DNA of 9,599 nt from Alcaligenaceae bacterium (lineage in GTDB: Bacteria; Pseudomonadota; Gammaproteobacteria; Burkholderiales; Burkholderiaceae_B). Under the pieces are notes generated by a model. It was given only the letters and a program-made list of their open reading frames with translations. It was not told where the DNA came from and made no database searches. Positions 1 to 7,517 of this stretch are shown one piece after another. Where the stretch lies: assembly GCA_012511095.1 (NCBI GenBank), contig JAAZGT010000253.1, positions 1-9,599 on the forward strand, given 5' to 3'. Within the stretch, counting starts at the first letter, position 1. Each line of letters begins with the position of its first letter. The position numbers were made by a program, and so were the translations under genes.

Positions 1-95
1 TTAAGGTCGGCTTCATAACGAGATAACTCCTCGTCTGATAGCTCGATTGCCGCTAGCTGGGCAATGTGTTTGACATCTTGATTTGATAAAGACAT
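1..95 (-). CDS. gatC: GatC, Asp-tRNA(Asn)/Glu-tRNA(Gln) amidotransferase subunit C (5' part only)
   Basis: GatC is the small subunit of the GatCAB complex in the cytoplasm, which amidates mischarged Glu-tRNA(Gln) and Asp-tRNA(Asn). The minus strand from ATG at 95 reads MSLSNQDVKHIAQLAAIELS, followed by DEELSRYEADL, and runs off the window edge after 31 codons. The pattern DVKHIAQLA-IELSDEEL is the characteristic start of the family (about 95-100 residues in full). Only about a third of the gene is present, so whether it is intact cannot be judged here. Its first 18 codons are duplicated at 9475-9528, marking the edge of the acetone-carboxylase insertion. A promoter candidate lies at 180-209. 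The call rests on recognising the short N-terminal pattern, which is quite specific. Confidence 0.85.
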   Translation of the reverse strand, partial: MSLSNQDVKHIAQLAAIELSDEELSRYEADL

Positions 96-163
96 AGATT
101 GTTTTTGTAAATAGTTGGTGCTTGGGTTAAATGGGCAGATATTGCATCTTTAGTTGAAACCCA
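41..163 (+). repeat. Left copy of the direct repeat flanking the acx-rpoN cassette
   Basis: Positions 41-127 are identical, base for base, to 9474-9560 (87 bp). Homology continues at lower identity (roughly 70% by eye, with a 2-nt gap) through about 163, which pairs with the last bases of the window. The repeat covers gatC codons 1-18 plus its 5' untranslated and upstream DNA. In this copy the gatC frame continues intact. Because the right copy is cut by the window end, the true length of the repeat is unknown and may be greater. Confidence 0.9.
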
Positions 164-443
164 GTCCCATCGATTAAAAATCATAATACGTTATTATATG
201 TTATCTCAAACAGGGATGTACGTTAAGGTGCCACATTAGTGAGCAAGTGGTGCGGTTTTACGCTACTAATAAGGGTTGAAAGTTTTTTTGAGAGGATTTG
301 TGCAAAGACTTCTACTAAGGCAGGTTTTATTAGGATTAGTTTGACAGTATGAGTTGTTGATAAGAGTCTTTGAGTAGATAGGTATATATTTAAGGCATTT
401 TTTAGGGGATGAAATAGCCTATTGTAGATAAACGATGTTTTTA
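96..443. other. Intergenic region between acxR 3' end and gatC
   Basis: This 348-bp gap lies downstream of acxR and upstream of gatC, both read on the minus strand. It holds the gatC leader (96-173), the candidate gatC promoter (180-209), and otherwise AT-rich DNA in which I find no convincing gene or RNA. Behind acxR an imperfect stem can be drawn at 393-420 (AGGCATTT paired with AAAT-A-GCCT). It is not followed by a U-run on the minus strand, so I do not call it a terminator. The cassette's left boundary must lie somewhere in or next to this stretch, but the sequence does not show exactly where. Confidence 0.6.
180..209 (-). promoter_or_regulatory. Candidate sigma-70 promoter for gatC
   Basis: Read on the minus strand, TTGAGA (209-204, one mismatch to TTGACA) is followed after 18 bp by TATGAT (185-180, one mismatch to TATAAT). 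This would start transcription near 173 and give a leader of about 78 nt to the gatC ATG. A perfect TATAAT at 198-193 overlaps the same area but lacks a good -35 at 16-18 bp. The region lies in the left flank only, so the gatC promoter here may have been brought in or rebuilt by the insertion. Confidence 0.4.
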
Positions 444-2426
444 TTAGTTGGTTTTTTTGCGTTGCAACTCAACAAAATCAGCCAATCCATAGCGTTCGAC
501 TTTGTTATAAAGTGTACTTTTTGCGATGCCTAAGCGTCTAGCGGTGCGACTCAGGTTGCCTTGACACTCTACAATAGTTAAGCAAATCGATCGACATTCT
601 GACTCCTCTAGCTGACTACTAAAGTTAGTACAATAACCAATCATATCGTGTGGATCTTGAAGCGGAAATACTGAGTTGACTCCTTGTGTTATTAAAGAGG
701 ATGGCTCAACCCGATGCTCTCGTATTGTTGCAGGTAGATCATTAACCATTATTGTTGGATGCTCTGCCATGAGTAAAATGTTTTCGGCTGTATTGCGTAA
801 CTCCCTAATATTACCTGGCCAATGATATTGGATAAGCAACTCAATAGCCTCGGGGCTTAACGTCTTTGGTGGTAATCCATCTCTTTTGGCGATCTCTGTT
901 AAGTAAAAGTCTAGTAGCTGTATGATATCTGACTTACATTCGCGTAATGCGGGTAAAGTGAGATGAGTCACTGCTAGTCGATAATATAAATCTTTACGAA
1001 AATTACCTTTTTGCACCTCTTCTAAGAGGTCGCGGTTTGTAGCCGAAATCAACTTAAAACTGACTTTGCGAGGGGTGTTACATCCTAAGCGATAGAGCTC
1101 TCCCTCTTCGAGTACACGTAGTAAATATGCTTGTAAATTTAATGGCATCTCGCCAATTTCGTCTAAAAAGAGGACGCCTCCATTTGCCGCCTCTAATTTA
1201 CCGATTTGTCCGCCTTTTTTGGCACCGGTAAATGCACCATCAACATAACCAAATAGCTCTCCAGCGAGTAACTCTGCAGGGAAGGCACCACAGTTTAGAG
1301 CTACAAAAGGTAAGTTATTTTGTTGCATTTCACTGCAATATAACTGATGTATAACCCTAGAAAAACGCTCTTTACCACTACCAGTTTCACCTGTAATAAG
1401 TACTGATGCGCGGTTTTTTGATAAGAGAACAGCTTTTCGCTTAGTTTCGAGTAGTTGTGGACTTGAACCAATAATCTGCTCAAATACAGGGTGTGAGGAT
1501 GTTGTGATATTAGTGTGTGTTTTATTTGAGCTAGTCGCTAAGTCATAACGCACTACAGAGCCGATGAGGTCACCTTCAAAGTAAATAGGCTCAACCTCTT
1601 TATCAGCTTCTATTTCAAACTTCTCATTAGAAGAGGTTTTGAGGTGATGCAGGTACTCCTGATGATTGGACATGATAGGGCGCTGGTACTTGTCATATAA
1701 GACAGCGGTTTGATTGTGCCATTGCTTTTTAGAAAAGTACTCTACCAATTGGTAGTGATCACGTAAGATGCTCTTTTTAAGCAGTCCTTGTAAATGGTTA
1801 GCGATGCTATTAACTAAGGTCCAGTTTTGTTGTGCATATGCATGTCGCAAACCAGAGATATTAATAACACCTAATAGATCATTGGTGACTGGATCCATAA
1901 TAGGCACTGCAGTACAAGTCCAGGCATTCATACCATGACAAAAATGCTCAGATCCATATACCTCAAGACCCTTTTTTAGGGTTAGAGCAGTACCAATAGC
2001 ATTGGTGCCTGATTGCTCTTCAGACCAGTTACTACCTGGTAGTAAGTGAATTTTTTCGGCCTGAGAAAAAGCAATAGGATCGCCATGAGCACTCAAGATA
2101 AAGCCATCTTGATCAGCAAGTAGCATTAATAAGCCAGAGTCTTCGAAGATGTTGATCTCTTGCTTCATAATGAGCTCAGCCGCTCTAAATAGATCGGGGC
2201 TAGCCTGTTGACGTTTAATTAAAGTATCTGAGTCTACGGGCTCGGGGCCGTAAGACTTTAAGGGGCTGGTTGTACCTATACAGCGCTGCCACGACTCCTC
2301 GATGACATTGCGTAAGAATGACGACTTTTGCGTATGGAGCTCACTAAGAAAACGCTCTTTAGCTTGTAATATTTCAGTGTCATATCGTGGATTGGCACGC
2401 CAAGTAGAGTTTGAGTTAGTTGGCAC
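444..2426 (-). CDS. acxR: AcxR, sigma-54-dependent transcriptional activator of acetone carboxylase
   Basis: This is a cytoplasmic bacterial enhancer-binding protein of the AcoR/AcxR type that uses ATP to open sigma-54 promoters. The 660 residues show SWxRC at 45-49, a GAF-like sensor at roughly 75-215, then a complete AAA+ domain: Walker A GETGSGKE at 346-353, the sigma-54-contacting GAFTGA loop at 397-402, Walker B LFLDEIGE at 419-426, SATNRD as sensor 1 and WPGNIREL as sensor 2. A Fis-type helix-turn-helix occupies about 624-645 (LSRTARRLGIAKSTLYNKV). There is no receiver domain, so control is probably by direct effector binding to GAF. The start is GTG at 2426, preceded by AAAGGA with 7 nt spacing; no ATG alternative looks better. 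It is transcribed divergently from acxABC, as expected for their activator. The family assignment is firm. Acetone or 2-propanol as effector is inferred from context. Confidence 0.88.
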   Translation of the reverse strand: MPTNSNSTWRANPRYDTEILQAKERFLSELHTQKSSFLRNVIEESWQRCIGTTSPLKSYGPEPVDSDTLIKRQQASPDLFRAAELIMKQEINIFEDSGLLMLLADQDGFILSAHGDPIAFSQAEKIHLLPGSNWSEEQSGTNAIGTALTLKKGLEVYGSEHFCHGMNAWTCTAVPIMDPVTNDLLGVINISGLRHAYAQQNWTLVNSIANHLQGLLKKSILRDHYQLVEYFSKKQWHNQTAVLYDKYQRPIMSNHQEYLHHLKTSSNEKFEIEADKEVEPIYFEGDLIGSVVRYDLATSSNKTHTNITTSSHPVFEQIIGSSPQLLETKRKAVLLSKNRASVLITGETGSGKERFSRVIHQLYCSEMQQNNLPFVALNCGAFPAELLAGELFGYVDGAFTGAKKGGQIGKLEAANGGVLFLDEIGEMPLNLQAYLLRVLEEGELYRLGCNTPRKVSFKLISATNRDLLEEVQKGNFRKDLYYRLAVTHLTLPALRECKSDIIQLLDFYLTEIAKRDGLPPKTLSPEAIELLIQYHWPGNIRELRNTAENILLMAEHPTIMVNDLPATIREHRVEPSSLITQGVNSVFPLQDPHDMIGYCTNFSSQLEESECRSICLTIVECQGNLSRTARRLGIAKSTLYNKVERYGLADFVELQRKKTN

Positions 2427-2584
2427 GTTTATATCCTTTGATAAAAAGGTAGGTTGTTAGTGTTGTATGAGTATAAAGGCTCTTTATATCAATAGCTTAC
2501 CTAGCATATTAGTTTGATGCGAATTAGGGGGAAAGTCTATCAGGGATTTTGCCCTAGTAATTACCCTGTAGTAAATTAAGACAC

Positions 2585-2594
2585 CGTCCGGACG
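2585..2594. promoter_or_regulatory. Perfect palindrome, candidate AcxR upstream activating site
   Basis: CGTCCGGACG is its own reverse complement. It stands out as GC-rich within an AT-rich intergenic region, about 205 bp upstream of the predicted sigma-54 start. Enhancer-binding activators with Fis-type helix-turn-helices usually bind dyad sites 80-200 bp or more upstream, so the position is suitable. The adjoining GACGACG repeats part of the half-site. Only one perfect copy is seen, so binding by AcxR is an inference. Confidence 0.35.
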
Positions 2595-2692
2595 ACGACG
2601 CCCATAAATCAAACGTTTTTGTCTTAGAAAAATATTCTTTTTTAACAATCAATTAAGCAAATAAAAAATTTATTAAATTTAAGCTGCAATCG

Positions 2693-2705
2693 TAAGTAAT
2701 TGAAT
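2693..2705 (-). promoter_or_regulatory. Possible IHF site between activator site and promoter
   Basis: TAAGTAATTGAAT matches the complement of the IHF consensus (YAANNNNTTGATW) with one mismatch and lies in an AT-rich tract about 90 bp upstream of the predicted start. IHF often bends DNA between the enhancer and a sigma-54 promoter. AT-rich DNA produces such matches by chance, so this is weak. Confidence 0.2.
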
Positions 2706-2768
2706 TTATTGGTTGTTCCTTTGTTTTCTCCACGTTTGTCACATAAAATCCCAAACTATTTTTGTACT

Positions 2769-2784
2769 TGGCACGCTTTTTGCA
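2769..2784 (+). promoter_or_regulatory. Sigma-54 (-24/-12) promoter of acxABC
   Basis: TGGCACG-CTTT-TTGCA matches the sigma-54 consensus TGGCACG-N4-TTGCW at every position. The invariant GG (2770-2771) and GC (2782-2783) are separated by exactly 10 bp. The predicted start is near 2795, giving a leader of about 128 nt to acxA. It faces the carboxylase genes, lies downstream of the divergent sigma-54 activator gene, and agrees with the sigma-54 control known for acetone carboxylase in Xanthobacter. It is the only full-consensus -24/-12 element I found in the window. Confidence 0.93.
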
Positions 2785-2907
2785 AGATAAGAAGGTAAGG
2801 GCACACAAAATTTTGCCAATGAATGCAAAACGTATTCCCTTCGGGTCTTTACAGCATAAGACGAGACACTTAATGACGCTGTTAATGCCCGTTTGATAAA
2901 CACCAAA

Positions 2908-2913
2908 AAGGAG
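2908..2913 (+). promoter_or_regulatory. Ribosome binding site deciding the acxA start
   Basis: AAGGAG is followed by two in-frame ATGs at 2917 and 2923. The first lies only 3 nt from the site, the second 9 nt, which is the usable distance. The second also yields a protein start (MAGQNNPVQVMGIDAGGT) that leads directly into the conserved domain. An upstream in-frame TTG at 2893 has no ribosome binding site. Confidence 0.7.
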
Positions 2914-2922
2914 ACAATGATC

Positions 2923-5091
2923 ATGGCTGGACAAAATAATCCTGTTCAAGTTATGGGTATTGATGCTGGCGGTACCATGACGGATACATTTTTCGTAAGC
3001 GAGGATGGTGGTTTCGTAGTTGGTAAGTCGCAGTCAAACCCAACCGACGAGGCCCATGCTATTTATGAATCATCTAATGATGCTTTAGCGGCATGGGATC
3101 TTACTGCAGAAGATGCTTATCCTCAGCTGATTACCAGTGTATATAGTGGTACTGCGATGTTAAACCGAGTGGTACAGCGTAAGGGCCTAGATGTTGGTCT
3201 TATCTGTAATAAGGGGTTTGAGCACGTGCATGGTATGGGGCGCGCGATTCAGAGTTACTTAGGTTATGCTCTCGAAGAGCGTCTACATCTTAATACTCAC
3301 CGTTATGACGAGCCATTAGTACCTCACTCACGTGTTCGTGGTGTGACTGAGCGTACTGACGTGCAGGGTGAAGTGGTTATTCCTTTAAGAGAGGAAGAGG
3401 TTCGCCAAGCGGTCAGAGAGCTTGTTGATAGTAATAGTGAAGCAATTGTTATTTGTTTTTTGCAATCGCACACTAATGGTGACAATGAGCGCCTTGCTCG
3501 TGACATCGTTTTAGATGAGTTGAAAAAGCTTAAGGTTGAGCTTCCAGTCTTTGCCTCAGTTGATTACTATCCTGTGCGCAAAGAAAGCCACCGCATGAAC
3601 ACCACTATTTTAGAAGCGTATGCTGCTGAGCCTTCAAGAAAAACTCTAAAGGGCGTTAGTGAAAAGTTCAAAGAGCATGGTGGTAGATTTGACTTGCGGG
3701 TGATGGCGACACACGGCGGTACCATCTCATGGAAAGCTTCAGAGTTAGCGCGCACCGTGTCTTCGGGCCCTATTGGTGGTGTGATTGGCGCCAAGATGAT
3801 GGGTGAGGCTTTAGGTTACGACAATATTGCCTGTAGTGATATTGGTGGTACCTCTTTTGATATGGCCTTAATTACCAAGGGTAATTTCTCCATTATTGCT
3901 GACCCCGATATGGCGCGCTTAGTTTTATCTTTGCCTTTAGTGGCGATGGACACAGTAGGTGCAGGTGCAGGTTCTTATGTTCGTATCGACCCTTATAGTG
4001 GCTCTATTAAATTAGGTCCAGACTCTGCAGGTTATCGAGTGGGTACTTGTTGGCCAGAGAGTGGTATTGATACGGTAACGGTATCTGACTGTCACGTTGT
4101 ATTAGGTTACTTAAACCCTGATAACTTTTTAGGCGGTTTGATTACTTTAGATGTTGAGCGTGCGCGTCAACATATTAAAGAGCAGTTAGCTGATCCACTA
4201 GGTATGACGGTTGAGGATGTCGCTGCGGGTGTCATCGAGCTATTAGACCTACAGTTACGTGATTACCTCCGCTCTAATATTTCTGCCAAAGGTTACAACC
4301 CAACTGATTATGTTTGCTTTAGTTATGGTGGCGCTGGTCCAGTACATACTTACGGATATACCGAGGGCTTAGGTTTTAAGGATGTGATTATTCCTGCTTG
4401 GGCTGCTGGTTTCTCTGCCTTTGGTTGTGCTTGTGCGGATTTTGAGTATCGCTATGATAAATCTGTTGACTTAGTTGTTCCTCAATTTGGTACTAAGGAG
4501 GAAAAGCTAAAAGCTGTTAAGGCAGTACAAGAGGCTTGGGAAGAGTTAGCGGTCAGTGTCATTGATGAGTTCAAGTTAAGTGGCTTTGATGAAAAAGAAG
4601 TGACTTTACACCCTGGTTATCGCATGCAGTACCACGGTCAATTAAATGACCTTGAGATCGTATCTCCAATTACTGAGGTAAGTACTGCAGAGGATTGGGA
4701 TCAATTGGTCGAGGCTTTTGAGGAAACGTATTCACGTGTTTATGCAAGCTCTGCATTATCACCAGAATTAGGTTTCTCTGTTACGGGTGTCATCATGCGC
4801 GGTACGGTAGATACCAAAAAACCAACCTTACCAGAGGAGCCAGAGGTCGGTCCTACACCACCAGAAGAGGCTAAATTAGGTACTCGCAAGTTCTATCGCC
4901 ACAAGAAGTGGGTGGATGCCGATCTATATCAGATGGAAAGCCTCAAAGCAGGTAACGAGATTACTGGTCCGGCGATTATCGAATCTGACGCGACCACTTT
5001 AGTTGTACCTGATGGCTTTGCAACAAGACTTGATAAGCATCGTCTATTCCACCTTTGGGAAACCAAGGATAAAAATGGTAAAGCCGAATAG
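2923..5091 (+). CDS. acxA: AcxA, acetone carboxylase beta subunit (hydantoinase A family)
   Basis: This is the nucleotide-binding subunit of cytoplasmic acetone carboxylase, which converts acetone, bicarbonate and ATP to acetoacetate, AMP and two phosphates. At 722 residues it is close to the roughly 717 of the Xanthobacter subunit. The Hydant_A_N signature DAGGTMTD is at 14-21, a second phosphate-binding motif DIGGTSFD at 306-313 followed by GAGAGSYVRID, and SYGGAGP starts at residue 467. These are the actin/hexokinase-like ATP motifs of the family. In the known enzyme this subunit is where ATP activates the substrates before transfer to the metal site in the alpha subunit. It is the first gene after the -24/-12 promoter and lies 41 nt from acxB. 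Hydantoinase or oxoprolinase is excluded mainly by the acxC gamma gene next door and the adjacent acxR. ATG 2917 is an alternative start. Confidence 0.92.
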   Translation: MAGQNNPVQVMGIDAGGTMTDTFFVSEDGGFVVGKSQSNPTDEAHAIYESSNDALAAWDLTAEDAYPQLITSVYSGTAMLNRVVQRKGLDVGLICNKGFEHVHGMGRAIQSYLGYALEERLHLNTHRYDEPLVPHSRVRGVTERTDVQGEVVIPLREEEVRQAVRELVDSNSEAIVICFLQSHTNGDNERLARDIVLDELKKLKVELPVFASVDYYPVRKESHRMNTTILEAYAAEPSRKTLKGVSEKFKEHGGRFDLRVMATHGGTISWKASELARTVSSGPIGGVIGAKMMGEALGYDNIACSDIGGTSFDMALITKGNFSIIADPDMARLVLSLPLVAMDTVGAGAGSYVRIDPYSGSIKLGPDSAGYRVGTCWPESGIDTVTVSDCHVVLGYLNPDNFLGGLITLDVERARQHIKEQLADPLGMTVEDVAAGVIELLDLQLRDYLRSNISAKGYNPTDYVCFSYGGAGPVHTYGYTEGLGFKDVIIPAWAAGFSAFGCACADFEYRYDKSVDLVVPQFGTKEEKLKAVKAVQEAWEELAVSVIDEFKLSGFDEKEVTLHPGYRMQYHGQLNDLEIVSPITEVSTAEDWDQLVEAFEETYSRVYASSALSPELGFSVTGVIMRGTVDTKKPTLPEEPEVGPTPPEEAKLGTRKFYRHKKWVDADLYQMESLKAGNEITGPAIIESDATTLVVPDGFATRLDKHRLFHLWETKDKNGKAE

Positions 5092-5120
5092 CAGAGATGC
5101 AGCTAACTTAAAGAGATAAC

Positions 5121-5124
5121 GGAG
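5121..5124 (+). promoter_or_regulatory. Ribosome binding site deciding the acxB start
   Basis: GGAG precedes ATG 5127 by 2 nt and ATG 5133 by 8 nt, so 5133 is favoured. All three carboxylase genes share GGAGAC just before their starts (2910-2915, 5121-5126, 7508-7513). acxA and acxB also share the pattern of a close ATG followed 6 nt later by a better placed ATG. Confidence 0.6.
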
Positions 5125-5132
5125 ACATGAAA

Positions 5133-7445
5133 ATGGCTAAAAAAGATAAGGTTGTTGATTTGCTCGGTACGGGGCAGACATTGAAAGAAAATCGCGATGC
5201 GGTATTAGAAAGAACAGCAAAGACGGGTTTCTATAACGGTTTAGAAAAACTGGCATTCCGCGAAAGTGATCCAATCCGCTATGAGAAGCTTTTCTCAAGA
5301 TTGCGCGGTGGTGTGGTGCATGCGCGTGAAACTGCTAAGAAAATTGCCGCTAGCCCAATTGTTGAGCAAGAAGGTGAATTATGCTTCTCGCTGTACAACG
5401 CGGCGGGTGACTGTGTGGTTACCTCAACCGGTATTATTATTCACGTAGGTACCATGGGTGCCGCTATTAAGTACATGATGGAAAACGATTGGGAAACTAG
5501 CCCTGGTATTCGCCCAGGTGATATTTTCCAAAGTAATGACTGTACTATCGGTAACGTTCACCCTTGTGACATTTTAACGATTGTTCCAATTTTCCACGAA
5601 GACCGCTTAATCGGCTGGGCTGGTGGTGTGACCCACGTAATTGATACGGGTGCAGTAACACCAGGTTCGATGTCGACGGGTCAAGCACAACGCTTTGGTG
5701 ATGGTTATATGATGACCTGTCGTAAAGTGGGCGCTGATGACGTTCTATTCCGTGACTACTTACACGAGTCGCAACGTGCTGTGCGTACACCAAAATACTG
5801 GATTCTTGATGAGAAGACCCGTGTTGCTGGATGTCATATGGTGCGTGACTTAGTAGAGGACGTGATCGCCGAAGAGGGTATCGAGGCCTATGAGAATTTT
5901 GTTTATGAGGTGGTAGAAGAAGGACGTCGTGGTCTAGAAACACGTATTAAAGCCATGACTATTCCAGGTAAATATCGTGTGGCATCTTTTGTGGACGTTC
6001 CTTTTAAGCACGAGGAAGTGGCCACGAGCACGCCGTTTGCGAAAATCGATAGCATTATGCATTCCCCATGTGAGATTACCATTGGTGGCGATGCTAAATG
6101 GCGACTCGACTTTGAGGGAGCGAACCGGTGGGGTTGGCATACCTTTAACGCGCATCACGTTGCCATTACCAGTGGTATTTGGGTCATGATGAGCCAGACC
6201 TTGGTGCCAACTCAGCGTATTAACGATGGTGCTTACTACAGTACCCAATTCCATGTACCTAAGGGGTCTTGGTGTAACCCAGATGATCGACGTACTGGTC
6301 ATGCTTACTCATGGCATTTCCTAGTATCGAGCTGGTCAGCCTTATGGCGTGGCTTAGGTCAAGCGTACTTCTCACGTGGCTACCTCGAGGAGGTGAACTC
6401 GGGTAACGCTAACACGAGTAACTGGCTACAAGGGGGTGGTATTAACCAAGATAATGAGATTCACGCGGTTAACAGCTTCGAATCCTCTAGTTGTGGTACG
6501 GGTGCTTGTGCGATTAAAGATGGCCTAGATCACGGTGCGGCGGTGTGGAACCCTGAAGGCGATATGGGTGATATCGAGATTTGGGAAATGGCAGAGCCTT
6601 TGCTCTATCTTGGTCGCAATATTAAGACTAATACTGCAGGTTACGGTAAGTATCGTGGTGGTAGTGGTTATGAGTCTCTGCGAATGGTATGGAAAGCTCA
6701 GGACTGGACCATGTTCTTTATGGGTAATGGCTATATGAACAGTGACTGGGGCTTTATGGGTGGTTATCCATCAGCATCAGGTTACCGTTTTGCGGCACAC
6801 AATACTGGTCTAAAAGAGCGTATTGCTGAGGGCAAGAGCTTACCTTTAGGCGGTGATGTGGACCCAGGTGTTCATGCGTATGAGCAACACCTTAATGATG
6901 GCGCCAGAATTAAACGCGATAAGCAGTGTATGACGACTGAGGATTTATACGAGAACTATGACTTATACCTCAACTACCTTCGCGGTGGCCCTGGTTTTGG
7001 TGACCCAATAGAGCGTGATCCTAAGTCTATTGCTAAGGACTTAAACGGCTATGTGTTACTGCCTGAATATGCTGAAAAAGTATATGGCGCCGTGATTTCT
7101 AAAGATGAGGCTGGTGTATGGCACGTAGATGCCGAAGCCACTGAGGCTCGTCGTCAAGAAATCCGTAAGGAGCGTGTAGCACGTGCTAAACCAACGCGTG
7201 AGTGGATGAAAGAGGAGCGTGAGCGCATATTAAATAAGGAGGCATCTACTCAGGTTCAGCATATGTTTGCATCAAGTTTTGGCTTATCCGAGAAGTTCCT
7301 TAACGAGTTCCGTGAGTTCTGGGATCTACCAAAAGACTGGATTGTTGAGGAAACTGAGCTTGATGTACCAACATATGGTTCAGAGTTCCGCGAGGACATC
7401 TCAGCTTTACCAGATGTACGTCCAGTTGTTTTAGTAGAGCAATAA
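5133..7445 (+). CDS. acxB: AcxB, acetone carboxylase alpha subunit (hydantoinase B family)
   Basis: This is the catalytic, metal-containing subunit. At 770 residues it matches the roughly 776 of Xanthobacter AcxB. The hydantoinase B core is plain: LYNAAGDCV near 87-95, the metal-site region SNDCTIGNVHPCDILT with H143 and D146, then AGGVTHVIDTG with H168. Spacing of H-x2-D followed about 22 residues later by H matches, as I recall it, the manganese ligands of the crystallised Xanthobacter enzyme (His150, Asp153, His175). Further on are the Gly-rich KYRGGSGYESLRMVW and the C-terminal YLRGGPGFGDP typical of the family. The C-terminal 150 residues are charged and helical-looking. The frame is uninterrupted. 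It is co-oriented with acxA (41-nt gap) and separated from acxC by 72 nt containing a hairpin. Start ATG 5127 would add two residues. Assignment is strong; metal identity is inferred from the family. Confidence 0.93.
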   Translation: MAKKDKVVDLLGTGQTLKENRDAVLERTAKTGFYNGLEKLAFRESDPIRYEKLFSRLRGGVVHARETAKKIAASPIVEQEGELCFSLYNAAGDCVVTSTGIIIHVGTMGAAIKYMMENDWETSPGIRPGDIFQSNDCTIGNVHPCDILTIVPIFHEDRLIGWAGGVTHVIDTGAVTPGSMSTGQAQRFGDGYMMTCRKVGADDVLFRDYLHESQRAVRTPKYWILDEKTRVAGCHMVRDLVEDVIAEEGIEAYENFVYEVVEEGRRGLETRIKAMTIPGKYRVASFVDVPFKHEEVATSTPFAKIDSIMHSPCEITIGGDAKWRLDFEGANRWGWHTFNAHHVAITSGIWVMMSQTLVPTQRINDGAYYSTQFHVPKGSWCNPDDRRTGHAYSWHFLVSSWSALWRGLGQAYFSRGYLEEVNSGNANTSNWLQGGGINQDNEIHAVNSFESSSCGTGACAIKDGLDHGAAVWNPEGDMGDIEIWEMAEPLLYLGRNIKTNTAGYGKYRGGSGYESLRMVWKAQDWTMFFMGNGYMNSDWGFMGGYPSASGYRFAAHNTGLKERIAEGKSLPLGGDVDPGVHAYEQHLNDGARIKRDKQCMTTEDLYENYDLYLNYLRGGPGFGDPIERDPKSIAKDLNGYVLLPEYAEKVYGAVISKDEAGVWHVDAEATEARRQEIRKERVARAKPTREWMKEERERILNKEASTQVQHMFASSFGLSEKFLNEFREFWDLPKDWIVEETELDVPTYGSEFREDISALPDVRPVVLVEQ

Positions 7446-7468
7446 ACTTAATACAAAATTTAGAGGAG

Positions 7469-7492
7469 GGTTGCGGCCTAAGAGCCGCAACC
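7469..7492 (+). other. Intercistronic hairpin between acxB and acxC
   Basis: GGTTGCGGC (7469-7477) and GCCGCAACC (7484-7492) form a perfect 9-bp GC-rich stem with a 6-nt loop. It is followed by an A-rich, not U-rich, stretch, so it is not a standard terminator. It lies 23 nt after the acxB stop and 25 nt before the acxC ATG. It could protect the 3' end of an acxAB mRNA or guide processing. Confidence 0.7.
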
Positions 7493-7517
7493 AAACCAAA
7501 AAGATTCGGAGACAACA

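Larger units (their letters stand above)
2427..2922. promoter_or_regulatory. Divergent acxR-acxA regulatory region
   Basis: This 496-bp non-coding stretch separates the activator from its target operon. Going right it holds: a weak -10-like TATACT for acxR (2475-2470, minus) without a clear -35; an inverted pair CAGGG/CCCTG at 2541-2568, with a nested AGGG/CCCT at 2542-2555; a perfect palindrome at 2585-2594; a very AT-rich tract at 2630-2720 that may bend or bind IHF; the -24/-12 promoter at 2769-2784; and a leader of about 128 nt. Minus-strand open frames crossing this area (such as 2653-2949) have no family resemblance and overlap the promoter, so I read the region as regulatory. Confidence 0.8.

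Noticed and set aside
341..346. Perfect TTGACA on the plus strand in the acxR-gatC gap
   Set aside because: No -10-like hexamer lies 16-18 bp downstream, so it would not make a convincing antisense promoter.
2421..2427. TGGCACG half-element at the acxR start codon
   Set aside because: There is no TTGC at the right distance downstream (TATCC instead), so it is not a -24/-12 promoter; it arises from the acxR codons GTG CCA.
2653..2949. Minus-strand open frame of 98 codons in the acxR-acxA gap
   Set aside because: It overlaps the perfect sigma-54 promoter, leader and acxA start, shows no recognisable family and low-complexity composition, and lacks a good ribosome site.
5545..6302. Minus-strand open frames of 132 and 122 codons inside acxB
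   Set aside because: They are antisense shadows of a clearly conserved coding sequence and look like no known proteins.
2923..7445. Hydantoinase/5-oxoprolinase or acetophenone carboxylase instead of acetone carboxylase
   Set aside because: The full-length acxC gamma subunit, the order A-B-C, and the adjacent sigma-54 activator fit acetone carboxylase; acetophenone carboxylase has a different, five-subunit layout.
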